From: an uncultured Collinsella sp.
Lineage (GTDB): Bacteria; Actinomycetota; Coriobacteriia; Coriobacteriales; Coriobacteriaceae
Direction of reading: 5' to 3'
NCBI GenBank assembly: GCA_938023705.1
Contig: CALJDJ010000078.1
Location: 1-41,012, forward strand
DNA: 41,012 nt
Shown: positions 1-6,807 of the stretch, in pieces
Layout of the letters: each line of letters opens with the position of its first letter
Numbering within the stretch: the first letter of the stretch is position 1
The notes under the pieces: model-generated
The model's database searches: none
What the model saw: the letters and a program-made list of their open reading frames with translations, nothing else
Told to the model about the DNA's origin: nothing
Program-made: the position numbers and the translations under genes

Positions 1-6
1 AGGGCG

Positions 7-28
7 GAGGCGGGGCATTCCCCGCCTC
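7..28. terminator. GC-rich hairpin, possible terminator of the orphan IIB gene
   Basis: A perfect 9-bp inverted repeat (GAGGCGGGG, 4-nt loop, CCCCGCCTC) lies about 80 bases beyond the stop codon of the minus-strand IIB gene. No T-run follows on either strand, so intrinsic termination is only a guess. Confidence 0.35.
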
Positions 29-106
29 TTACACCACATCTCTGCGCGCTACCGCGCGCGTCCCTCGCAAGGGCAAAATGATCCGTTTTCCTCCGTCCCC
101 AAGGGA

Positions 107-589
107 TCAGTTGAACAGATTGCCAATGGGGTCGGGGGCGGAACTGGGGAGATAGCGGATTTCTAGCTCTATGCCGAGCTTTTGCAACTCTTTGAAGGCG
201 GCGATGTCCGTATCGTCTACGGCAATGGTAGGCGTTGCAGAGCGCTTGCCCTCCCCTGCCTGCATATGGCCAATGCTGATCTTGGTTATTGGCACACCAC
301 CCTTAACCAGCGCGAGCGCATCGGCGGGTGAGGCCACTATGATCAAGATCCATTGACGCGGCGTTGCGGTATGAATGATGTCGATAGTCCTTTGCACCGA
401 GAAAAACCGCGTCCAAACGCCTTCTGGCACCGCCACCCTCATTGGTGCCCATTGGCGCGAATCCGCCGCGATCTCATCGTTGACGATTAGGACAAGGTTG
501 GAACCCACGGCTTCGTTCCACAGCTCAACGTCTTGCCCGTAAATGAAACGGTCATCGATACGCGTAAGAAGAATCTTGGGTTGAGCCAT
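107..589 (-). CDS. Orphan PTS IIB-like protein (mannose/sorbose family) with phospho-site His replaced by Tyr
   Basis: Full-length homologue (160 aa) of mannose/fructose/sorbose-family EIIB, a cytoplasmic domain that passes phosphate from EIIA to the sugar through a histidine. The start MAQPKILLTRID is chosen by alignment with the window's other IIB (10969-11451); an upstream in-frame ATG at 614-616 would add nine residues. In the paralogue the site reads RIDNRLVHGQ with His17; here it reads RIDDRFIYGQ, with Tyr17 encoded by TAC at 539-541. The rest is well conserved, including TRFF, LVKGGVPI, EGKR and AAFKELQ. It stands alone, with no IIA, IIC or IID beside it. By known IIB chemistry it should not carry phosphate in the usual way. 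A regulatory or decoy role, or early decay, is inference. Confidence 0.85.
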   Translation of the reverse strand: MAQPKILLTRIDDRFIYGQDVELWNEAVGSNLVLIVNDEIAADSRQWAPMRVAVPEGVWTRFFSVQRTIDIIHTATPRQWILIIVASPADALALVKGGVPITKISIGHMQAGEGKRSATPTIAVDDTDIAAFKELQKLGIELEIRYLPSSAPDPIGNLFN

Positions 590-796
590 GGCTGCCCCAT
601 TCTGTTTGAGACCCATACGAGCGGGACGTCGACCACCAACTCAACAGCAGGTCAAGTAACAAATGGGCACTGCAGACATCACGCCTCTAATATTAGTGCA
701 TTTAAAGTGAGAAAAGCCGTCAGAACACTTGCGCGGATGAGCGATGTCCCGTATCATAGACAGCCGTTGACGCCTCAGTTGCGTCACCACATGGCC

Positions 797-872
797 GCCA
801 GCGTAGCTCAGTTGGTAGAGCACCGCTCTCGTAAAGCGGGGGTCACCGGTTCGAGCCCGGTCGCTGGCTCCA
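797..872 (+). tRNA. tRNA-Thr (anticodon CGT)
   Basis: A complete cloverleaf can be folded. The acceptor stem is GCCAGCG/CGCTGGC (797-803 with 862-868), the anticodon arm is CCGCT-CTCGTAA-AGCGG with anticodon CGT at 830-832, and the T arm is ACCGG-TTCGAGC-CCGGT. CCA is encoded at 870-872. The anticodon reads ACG threonine codons. A terminator follows 11 bases downstream. Confidence 0.97.
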
Positions 873-883
873 TTGCACAAGAT

Positions 884-907
884 AGCCGCCTTCGGGCGGC
901 TTTTTTG
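884..907 (+). terminator. Rho-independent terminator of tRNA-Thr
   Basis: Stem AGCCGCC/GGCGGCT (884-890 with 895-901) closed by a TTCG tetraloop and followed by a T-run. It sits just after the tRNA and fits it as a transcription terminator. Confidence 0.92.
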
Positions 908-1129
908 TTTTCGATTTTGAGTGCGTGTGTGCCAATCCAAGCATCGCCACGTCAACAGCGGCCCACTCGGTGGACTTCGGGTTTAATGCTTAGGGGCGGG
1001 GATTTACCAAAGTGAAATCTTAATGAAAAGAAACCCAGCTGCAACAATTGCCATGATGAGGGCTCGAATTGGCCATATAGATCTAAAATGGTCACAATAT
1101 ACAAATGTCGAGAGACATTGGGGATATAG

Positions 1130-1639
1130 ATGAAAAGAACTAAGGGTTTTCTTTTGTTGGTATTGATGCTGCTTGGACTGTTCTGCCTGAGTGGCCCTTC
1201 TTGGGCCAAGGCTGCCTGTCCTGAAGGTGAGCCTCAGCAGTCTTATACGGGCAACCTGCTGATAACTGCTAAGGAGGGCGATGCCGACTCCCAGTCTGGG
1301 GTAAATCCCCTTGCCACTTTTGAGGGGGACGGCGGAACGGTCAAGCTTGACCATATTGGTAGCGGGATTTTGAGGTGGCAAGTTCTTCCGGACAAAATTG
1401 CGAACGATCCCTTCTCTTTTGCTGGAACGATATATCTATACAAGGTTGTGAGCGGAAAACAAAAATACGTCGATTGCTATCCGACAAACGGGTCTGGAAT
1501 TGCATTCACCGGCATTTCAGAGCAGATTGATACACATGTACGAAAGGGAACCTATGTGGTGCGTTGGGTTGGAGCTGCTGCAGGTCCGATATGGATTGCG
1601 GTCTTGCGCCCCGATGTCCAAATAGGTTTCTCTCTCTAG
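1130..1639 (+). CDS. Putative secreted protein of unknown function
   Basis: 169 aa. The N-terminus has a basic start (MKRTKG), a hydrophobic core around residues 7-22 and a likely cleavage near AKA-AC, so it is a predicted Sec signal-peptide protein. The mature part looks beta-rich and contains two cysteines, near residues 29 and 104; I recognise no family. GGGG lies six bases before the ATG and supports this start. The gene is visibly A/T-richer than the metabolic genes around it and lies downstream of tRNA-Thr, which is compatible with acquisition by transfer. The next small gene starts 15 bases after its stop, so the two may be co-transcribed. Extracellular or cell-surface location is inferred only from the signal peptide. 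Confidence 0.7.
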   Translation: MKRTKGFLLLVLMLLGLFCLSGPSWAKAACPEGEPQQSYTGNLLITAKEGDADSQSGVNPLATFEGDGGTVKLDHIGSGILRWQVLPDKIANDPFSFAGTIYLYKVVSGKQKYVDCYPTNGSGIAFTGISEQIDTHVRKGTYVVRWVGAAAGPIWIAVLRPDVQIGFSL

Positions 1640-1653
1640 ACGGGAAGTTGCTC

Positions 1654-2019
1654 ATGGACGCCATATATGACGGGGATGACTGGGTCGATCATTATACTTG
1701 GCGCCTGGTCGGCTCGAACGACAATGGGGATGTGGTGTTTGATGGACTATGTCCAAAGCATCTCCATCCTTTTGTCTCGTCGTTAATTGAGAGTTCCGCT
1801 CGTGTTGCCCCCTACAGCTCGGCATCGCTTCATGATACGGACGTTTTGAAGACCATAAGGGAATCAATTGACGATGGCACGATGAGCGGCCCGCTGTTTT
1901 CTCGGCTTGTGGGGCTAGATGAGATTGGCTCGAAACGACTGCTTGCGGGCGAAAAAGTGGAACTCACTTATCGGTCGATGATTTCAATCCTGCGGCTAGC
2001 CGATGTTCTTCGCAAATAA
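1654..2019 (+). CDS. Small protein with an XRE-like C-terminal segment, unknown function
   Basis: 121 aa from the ATG at 1654 (MDAIYDGDDW), which starts 15 bases after the preceding stop; GGGAAG at 1642-1647 is a weak ribosome binding site. The same frame is open back to 1564, but using that would overlap the secreted-protein gene by 76 bases. The last 45 residues (LVGLDEIGSKRLLAGEKVEL, then a helix ending in LRLADVLRK) have the spacing of a degenerate Cro/C1 helix-turn-helix, as seen in some antitoxin-like proteins; this is my reading of the pattern and not a firm assignment. No toxin partner is recognisable beside it. Base composition resembles the upstream gene and differs from the amino-sugar cluster. 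The stop is followed by a strong nested hairpin. Confidence 0.6.
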   Translation: MDAIYDGDDWVDHYTWRLVGSNDNGDVVFDGLCPKHLHPFVSSLIESSARVAPYSSASLHDTDVLKTIRESIDDGTMSGPLFSRLVGLDEIGSKRLLAGEKVELTYRSMISILRLADVLRK

Positions 2020-2048
2020 ATGAGGCTTCCCTATTCAAAAACAGAAAA

Positions 2049-2092
2049 CCCCGCCAAACGTGATTTCCCTAGGGAAAACCCGTTTGGCGGGG
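2049..2092. terminator. Hairpin terminator between convergent genes, with nested palindrome
   Basis: A perfect 12-bp stem (CCCCGCCAAACG at 2049-2060 with CGTTTGGCGGGG at 2081-2092) encloses a second perfect palindrome, TTTCCCTAGGGAAA, at 2064-2077. It lies between convergent genes and could stop transcription from both sides. There is no long T-run on the plus strand; on the minus strand the stem is followed by TTTTCTGTTTTTG, which is U-rich. Confidence 0.7.
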
Positions 2093-2098
2093 TCCTAG

Positions 2099-2122
2099 CG
2101 TGATTTCCCTAGGGGAATCACG
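2099..2122. repeat. Palindrome CGTGATT...AATCACG repeating part of the adjacent hairpin
   Basis: A 24-base near-perfect palindrome with core CCCTAGGG. Its first 16 bases (CGTGATTTCCCTAGGG) repeat 2059-2074 exactly, 40 bases away. Confidence 0.8.
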
Positions 2123-2154
2123 CCATCAGACGAACAACTCAGCCGAGCAGCTCG

Positions 2155-2628
2155 CTACTCCTCCCAGTAGGCGTCGGCAAGCAGCTTAAAGCAGATCTTC
2201 TTGATCGGTTGTGCGCCATCGCCCGGGAACTCGAGCGTGGGCATGTGAGGCTCGCCGGCAACGAACAGCGCAAACTTGTCGTCGGCAAGATCGCCGGCGA
2301 TCGAAGCGTCGGAATCGACCAGATCGTAGTCGTCCTTCTCGTCAAACTCCTGAACCAGCGTCAGGCTGCCCGTGGCGACCTTAAAGGCCTCGCGACCCTC
2401 GACGTCGATCTGCAGGTCGTGATAGCGCTGATGCGTCTCATAGTGAGCCTCGGCCTCGGGACGCGTCGTGGGAGACATGACGTTCGCAAAGACCTTCTCA
2501 CCCAAAATCGAATGGCTGCCGACCTCGAGCTGTGCCGGGTCGTTCTCCTCGAGCCAGTCGATCAGCACGTCGAGGCCCTTGAGCATTCCGCGGTACTCCT
2601 CGATATCGCCCAATGCACCGTAAATCAT
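2155..2628 (-). CDS. YhcH/YjgK/YiaL (DUF386) family protein, NanQ/EbgC-like sugar anomerase
   Basis: 157 aa, the normal length for this cupin-like family, whose members include NanQ (N-acetylneuraminate anomerase) and EbgC. Family hallmarks are visible: an N-terminal MIYG, EAHYETHQRYHDLQIDVEGRE in the middle with the metal-binding His and Glu residues, and a C-terminal KKICFKL. The start ATG follows GAGGGG. It is the last minus-strand gene of the amino-sugar cluster, just after the nagA remnant and the LacC-type kinase, so a role in interconverting anomers of an incoming sugar or sugar phosphate is likely. The exact substrate, sialic acid or a galactose/hexosamine derivative, cannot be read from the sequence. 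The protein is expected to be cytoplasmic. Confidence 0.88.
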   Translation of the reverse strand: MIYGALGDIEEYRGMLKGLDVLIDWLEENDPAQLEVGSHSILGEKVFANVMSPTTRPEAEAHYETHQRYHDLQIDVEGREAFKVATGSLTLVQEFDEKDDYDLVDSDASIAGDLADDKFALFVAGEPHMPTLEFPGDGAQPIKKICFKLLADAYWEE

Positions 2629-2660
2629 CTAAATCCCCTCTCGGATCGCTTCTTTGGCGG

Positions 2661-2792
2661 CTAATCGGCAAACGCGTTACCGATGCTGTTGCCACCCACA
2701 TACGCCTCGACCAGGGTAAGGTCGGGATTGAACACGACAAACTCGGCGTCGCGCCCCAGCATAATGCTACCGCACTTGTCGTCGACATGAGC
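2661..2792 (-). pseudogene. 3' remnant of a second nagA gene
   Basis: Read on the minus strand, this stretch encodes 43 residues from Ala-His-Val-Asp-Asp-Lys-Cys to the final Ala-Asp and a TAG stop. They align without gaps to the last 43 residues of the complete NagA at 5520-6689, with 31 of 43 identical, including KCGSIM, GRDA, FVVF, TLVE, YVGG and GNAF. There is no start codon or N-terminal part; the homology stops near 2792, about 33 bases after the kinase stop. It is therefore a truncated copy. The divergence, about 28 percent of residues, means it is not a very recent duplication of the local nagA; replacement or deletion of a second deacetylase gene is the inferred origin. Confidence 0.88.
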
Positions 2793-2825
2793 TAGCAAGC
2801 AATGCCGGGGCCGACGCCCAGGCTT

Positions 2826-3761
2826 TTACAGCTCGGTCACGACAACGCCGTTGTAGACCTCGTCCCAACGGTCCATGACCAGATGGCCGGTCATGGGATC
2901 CATGGCATTGAGCTTGCCGCAGGTGTTGGCGGTACGCAGCACCGTCTCGTCATCCGCGCCAGCAGCAATCGCATGCGCGAAGCCGGCAATGGTCGAATCG
3001 CCAGAGCCCGTAGCGTTAACGGCGGGGATATCGGGGGTCTTGGCGCGGAATGCACGGCCATTATGGAAGCCCACGGAGCCGGCAGCGCCCATGGACACGA
3101 CGACCCAGGGGATATCGGAGAAGCGGGCATCAGAGGCGAGCGCGGCGCGGAGCTCGTCCACATCGTCGGTGGTAAAGCTCGTGCCCAGAAGGCCGTTAAT
3201 CTCGGTCAGGTTAGGCTTGACCAGCTCGGGCTTAATTTCGGACTTAAGGGCGGCCTCGAGCGAAGCACCCGAGGTATCGAGCAGCACCTTGGCACCGGCG
3301 TTCTCGGCAATGCCCGTGATCTTGGCGTAGTAGTCCGCCTCGACGCCGCGGGGCAGCGAACCCGAGATGGTGACGACGTCGGCCTTGCCCGCAAGCTCGG
3401 TAAACTTGGCGGTAAAGGCATCGAGCTCCTCGGGGGCAATCGTCGGGCCGCTCTCGAGTAGCTCGGTCTGGTTGCCGGCGTGGAGGATGTTAAGGCAAAT
3501 GCGAGTCTCGCCCTTGATGGGTACAAAATCATTCTTAATGCCGTTGGCATCCATGAGCTCGGCCATGTAGGCGCCCATGTGGCCGCCGAGTAGACCGGTT
3601 GCCACAACGTCGTCGCCCAGCTGACCCAGTACACGGGCCACGTTGAGACCCTTGCCGCCGGCGGTCTTTTCGGGCGTCACACGGTTAACGTCGTCGATAA
3701 TGAGCTCATCGAGCTGATAGCGTGTATCGACGGACGGGTTCATCGTAACGGTGAGGATCAT
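2826..3761 (-). CDS. lacC: PfkB-family hexose-phosphate kinase, LacC-type tagatose-6-phosphate kinase
   Basis: 311 aa, the standard length for the 1-phosphofructokinase/LacC branch of the ribokinase (PfkB) fold. Visible motifs are the start MILTVTMNPSVD, the substrate motif GGKGLNVAR at 35-43, and the catalytic anion-hole motif NATGSGDSTIAG with base Asp255. The C-terminal LNAMDPMTGHL resembles LacC more than FruK. It would convert D-tagatose-6-phosphate and ATP to tagatose-1,6-bisphosphate in the cytoplasm, which is the step after AgaS in N-acetylgalactosamine breakdown; nagA, agaS and an amino-sugar PTS are all nearby. 1-Phosphofructokinase activity is the main alternative, but no fructose PTS accompanies it. 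The start is supported by AAGGAG. No tagatose-bisphosphate aldolase gene is seen in the window. Confidence 0.82.
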   Translation of the reverse strand: MILTVTMNPSVDTRYQLDELIIDDVNRVTPEKTAGGKGLNVARVLGQLGDDVVATGLLGGHMGAYMAELMDANGIKNDFVPIKGETRICLNILHAGNQTELLESGPTIAPEELDAFTAKFTELAGKADVVTISGSLPRGVEADYYAKITGIAENAGAKVLLDTSGASLEAALKSEIKPELVKPNLTEINGLLGTSFTTDDVDELRAALASDARFSDIPWVVVSMGAAGSVGFHNGRAFRAKTPDIPAVNATGSGDSTIAGFAHAIAAGADDETVLRTANTCGKLNAMDPMTGHLVMDRWDEVYNGVVVTEL

Positions 3762-3820
3762 TTTTAGCTCCTTATCTCGCAGGCTCCTTGTGCCTCGCGA
3801 TACGAGTCGACAAAACGGAA

Positions 3821-4702
3821 TTACAGAATCTCAATCGTGAACGAGCGAACGACGGTCTCCTTGGGCTTGGCGACAAGGCAGCCACGCTTATGCTCAAGCA
3901 CGTCGTCCTCATCGGAGCAGGTCGAAAGGCCGCCCCAAGGCTCAACTGCCACAAAATCACCCTCGGGCTTGCTCCACACAATGAGATATGGGAAGCCCTC
4001 AAAGCTCAGGCGAACGCCCTTGTCCTCGCCCTTTTTGGAAAGCGTGACCTGGCGGCTCTCGAGCACGTCAAAGATGGTCTCCGCAAAATCGAAGAGCTCG
4101 TGCGACAGGGGCAACGTCTTCCCCACCATGGGGTTCTTGGAGCGCTTGTCCACGTCAATCAAGCCAGTCGAAGGGACAGCGGTGCAAAGCTCTGCAGCCT
4201 CTTCTTTCTCAAAGCGCAACTCGTAGTCCGTATAGGCCTCGCCCTCATCGAGCGGGCACCTAAAGCCGGGATGCCCACCGATAAAGAACGGCATGTCCTC
4301 GGTGCCTTCGTTGGTCACCTCGTAGGCGACGCGCACGGCGGCGTCCTCGAGCGTATAGCGGGCGACGAGCCTAAACGGATACGGATAATCGCTCAGCAGC
4401 GCGGCGTTATCCTCCGAAGCCAGGCACATAGCCAACTCGTTCTCGCCTTGGCTCAGCAGCTTCCACTCCTGCTTGCGCGCAAAGCCGTGGCGAGCGAGCT
4501 TTACATGATGCCCGGCAAACGTCATGGCGCTGTTGTCGCGCAAGCCTCCGCAAATCGGGAAGCAAATCGGAGCCTGGCCGGGCCACACGGTGGGATCACC
4601 CTGCCACAAGTACTCGCGACCTCCGGCCTCAATCGAGGTAAACGAGCCACCAGCCGTGGAAACCTTAATAGAAATCGAATCGTTGGAGAGAGCGTATTCC
4701 AT
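3821..4702 (-). CDS. Aldose 1-epimerase family protein (LacX-like)
   Basis: 293 aa, galactose mutarotase fold. Recognisable positions are CFPICGGLRDN near residue 50, ARHGFARKQEW near 70, GGHPGF with its catalytic-type His near 170, and FVAVEPWGG near 255 with the catalytic Glu typical of the family. It is closest to the LacX/YeaD-type short epimerases that travel with tagatose-6-phosphate operons. It probably equilibrates alpha and beta anomers of a sugar or sugar phosphate from the neighbouring PTS pathway. AAAGGA precedes the ATG. It ends 60 bases before the LacC-type kinase on the same strand, so the two are likely one transcription unit. The true substrate is not determinable here. Confidence 0.85.
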   Translation of the reverse strand: MEYALSNDSISIKVSTAGGSFTSIEAGGREYLWQGDPTVWPGQAPICFPICGGLRDNSAMTFAGHHVKLARHGFARKQEWKLLSQGENELAMCLASEDNAALLSDYPYPFRLVARYTLEDAAVRVAYEVTNEGTEDMPFFIGGHPGFRCPLDEGEAYTDYELRFEKEEAAELCTAVPSTGLIDVDKRSKNPMVGKTLPLSHELFDFAETIFDVLESRQVTLSKKGEDKGVRLSFEGFPYLIVWSKPEGDFVAVEPWGGLSTCSDEDDVLEHKRGCLVAKPKETVVRSFTIEIL

Positions 4703-4859
4703 TACCCATCCTTTCGAACAACTGCTTTATTTCACGCAAGCGCCCGTTTCAATCTTAACCATAGAACAAACCCGCACGCTCATCGATGCGTCCGGTATCC
4801 CGGCCATGTAACGGGGTACCATACAGACATTGATGCAATTACAGCTGAAAGGCCTTCTT

Positions 4860-5444
4860 ATGCGAACCATCATTCTTTATGCCTCACGCCACCACGGCAA
4901 TACGAAAAAGCTCGTGGACGCCATCGTCGAGGCGCACCCCGAAATCGATACCCTCGACGTGAAAACACTCGGCAAAAACGAGTATCCCAACCTGCACGAA
5001 TACCATCTGATTGGTGTCGCCACGGGCATCTATTACTCCGAGATCGACAAGGACATGGCACGCGTGCTCACTAACGTGTTGCAGCCGCAGGACAAGGTGT
5101 TTGGCCTTATGACCTACGGTGGCAAAAACAAGTGGTACGGCAAGGATATCGATGGCATCTGCCGCATGAGGCAGGCCATCTTTATGGGTGTCTACGGCTG
5201 CCCCGGCTTTGATACGTGGGGGCCGTTCAAACTCACCGGCGGTGTCCAAAAGGGGCACCCGACCGCTGAGGAAATTAAGGGTGCCGTCGACTTCTTCGAC
5301 AAGATCGAAGACGAGTATGGAGACATCATCGTCGAAGAGTACGCCAAGCGCGAGAAGCGCCTAGCATACGAGAAGGAGCATCCTGCAGGAGGCCTGGTGG
5401 CCGGCGTTAAGCGTACGGCAAAGAAAATCGCTAGCAAGCTGTAA
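4860..5444 (+). CDS. Flavodoxin-family protein
   Basis: 194 aa. The N-terminus IILYASRHHGNTKKLVDAI has the flavodoxin phosphate-binding loop, here S/R-H-H-G-N-T, near residues 8-14. GVATGIYYSEIDK near 50 and MTYGGKNKWYGK near 85 correspond to the loops that contact the flavin isoalloxazine ring. FMN binding and a cytoplasmic electron-transfer role are inferred from the family; the redox partner is unknown. The start at 4860 follows GAAAGG with a 7-base gap; an upstream ATG at 4833 has no such site. It is the only plus-strand gene among the amino-sugar genes, divergent from the epimerase and convergent with nagA, so it may be unrelated to them. The C-terminal 30 residues are Lys/Arg-rich. Confidence 0.85.
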   Translation: MRTIILYASRHHGNTKKLVDAIVEAHPEIDTLDVKTLGKNEYPNLHEYHLIGVATGIYYSEIDKDMARVLTNVLQPQDKVFGLMTYGGKNKWYGKDIDGICRMRQAIFMGVYGCPGFDTWGPFKLTGGVQKGHPTAEEIKGAVDFFDKIEDEYGDIIVEEYAKREKRLAYEKEHPAGGLVAGVKRTAKKIASKL

Positions 5445-5475
5445 CTGTAAAGGTGCTTTTGAGCGTTTAACCCGT

Positions 5476-5515
5476 ACGGCGGGTCCGAGCAGATTCGGGC
5501 CCGCCGTCTTTTTCT
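5476..5515. terminator. Terminator shared by the flavodoxin gene and nagA
   Basis: A 13-bp stem with one G-U pair (ACGGCGGGTCCGA at 5476-5488 with TCGGGCCCGCCGT at 5495-5507), followed by CTTTTTCTTT on the plus strand. It lies between the convergent flavodoxin and nagA stops. Confidence 0.92.
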
Positions 5516-5519
5516 TTCG

Positions 5520-6689
5520 TTACTCGGTAAAGGCGTTGCCGACGCTCTGGCCGCCAACATACGTCTCGACGAGGGTGAGCTCATGGTCGAACACGACAAA
5601 GTCGGCGTCGCGACCCGGCATGATGCTGCCGCACTTATCCTCGATGTGCGCGGAGCGTGCCGGCACCTCGGTTGCCATGCGAATGGCGATATCGGCGCTG
5701 GCGATGCCCCAGTCGACGATGTTCTTGACGCCCTGGGCAAGCGTGAGCACCGAACCGGCAATGCTCTTGCCATCGGCGAGCCAGCACAGGTTGTCCTTCA
5801 TGATGACGTCCATGCCGCCGCTGGTGTAGCTGCCCTCGGGCATGCCGCCGCAGCCCAGGCAGTCGGTGATGAGTACCGTGTGCTGCCAGCCCTTGGCCTG
5901 CAGCAGCGCCTTGATGGCGGCAGGGTTTACGTGCTTGCCGTCACAGATGATCTCGGCGTAGGTCTCGGGCGTGGACATGGCAGCACCCACGACACCGGGC
6001 TCACGGTGATGCAGCCCGCGCTGGCCGTTATAGGTATGCGTAAAGCAGCTGGCACCGGCGTTGATGGCGGCGATGCACTCATCGTAGGTGGCGTCGGAGT
6101 GACCGATGCTGGTCACCACACCCTTGGCGTTCAGAGCAGCCGCATAAGCAGCGGCACCGTCGCGCTCGGCCGCCATGGCGCTCTTAACGATGCGACCACC
6201 CGCAGCCTCCTGCCACTGATCGAAGACCTCCTCGGAGGGATCGATAAGATAAGCGGGGTTCTGCGCGCCCACGTGCTTCATGGTAAAGAAGGGGCCCTCC
6301 AGGTAGATGCCCTGAATGCGAGCACCGCAGAAGTCGGGGCCGCGACCCTCGTCCGCCTGAGCGATGGCGGCGCAGGCGTCCTTGATCTGCTCAACGCCAT
6401 CGGTGAACGTCGTGGGCAGCCAGCTGGTGGTACCGCGACGGGCGAGCTCAGTCGAGCTGATATCGATGCCCTCGGGATCGTTATCAGTAGTTGAGTGGTT
6501 GTAGAAGCCATGGATGTGAGTATCGACCATACCCGGTGCGATCCACGATCCCGTGTAGTCCTTAATCTCGCAAGAGGGCTCGTCGGCCTGCCAGGCGCCA
6601 AAGACGCCGTCCTCGACCATAAGATAGCCGCCCAGTTGCGAGCCTGCCGGCAAGAAGAACTTGTCAGCCTTAATTGCGTACGTGCTCAT
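5520..6689 (-). CDS. nagA: N-acetylglucosamine/N-acetylgalactosamine-6-phosphate deacetylase
   Basis: 389 aa amidohydrolase that removes acetate from GlcNAc-6-P or GalNAc-6-P in the cytoplasm. The metal and catalytic residues are in place: HIH at 58-60, Glu131 in YLEGPF, His197 in GHSDAT, His218 in THTYNG and Asp276 in LITD. The ATG at 6687-6689 is chosen because AAGGAG lies five bases before it; a GTG two codons upstream is too close to that site. Its neighbour AgaS and the LacC-type kinase suggest that GalNAc-6-P is the physiological substrate (AgaA role), but the sequence alone does not separate AgaA from NagA. A diverged 43-codon remnant of a second copy lies at 2661-2792. It is separated from agaS by a terminator, so it probably has its own promoter or depends on read-through. 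Confidence 0.93.
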   Translation of the reverse strand: MSTYAIKADKFFLPAGSQLGGYLMVEDGVFGAWQADEPSCEIKDYTGSWIAPGMVDTHIHGFYNHSTTDNDPEGIDISSTELARRGTTSWLPTTFTDGVEQIKDACAAIAQADEGRGPDFCGARIQGIYLEGPFFTMKHVGAQNPAYLIDPSEEVFDQWQEAAGGRIVKSAMAAERDGAAAYAAALNAKGVVTSIGHSDATYDECIAAINAGASCFTHTYNGQRGLHHREPGVVGAAMSTPETYAEIICDGKHVNPAAIKALLQAKGWQHTVLITDCLGCGGMPEGSYTSGGMDVIMKDNLCWLADGKSIAGSVLTLAQGVKNIVDWGIASADIAIRMATEVPARSAHIEDKCGSIMPGRDADFVVFDHELTLVETYVGGQSVGNAFTE

Positions 6690-6750
6690 ATGCACTCCTT
6701 GCTTCTAAAGCAGTTGACTGTGGTGATGCTTATACCCAGCTCACGTAAAA

Positions 6751-6788
6751 CAAAAAGCGCCCGCCCGCCGTTATGAGCGGACGGGCGC
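6751..6788 (-). terminator. Terminator between agaS and nagA
   Basis: A 12-bp stem with one mismatch (GCGCCCGCCCGC at 6757-6768 with GCGGACGGGCGC at 6777-6788), followed on the minus strand by TTTTTG. It would end or attenuate the agaS transcript before nagA. Confidence 0.9.
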
Positions 6789-6807
6789 CCTTACAGGGGG
6801 GACGCGA

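Noticed and set aside
641..955. 104-aa minus-strand ORF containing RARTGDPRFTRAVLYQLSYAG
   Set aside because: This peptide is the well-known false translation of the antisense of a tRNA gene; it lies exactly over tRNA-Thr.
533..1015. 160-aa plus-strand ORF over the IIB start and the tRNA
   Set aside because: It covers the tRNA and its terminator and overlaps the IIB gene in antisense; no family is recognised.
1564..2019. Longer 151-aa version of the XRE-like protein
   Set aside because: It would overlap the secreted-protein gene by 76 bases; the ATG at 1654 fits better between the genes.
2498..2788. 96-aa minus-strand ORF over the nagA remnant
   Set aside because: It is in a different frame from the NagA-like codons and matches no family; the true content is the 43-codon remnant.
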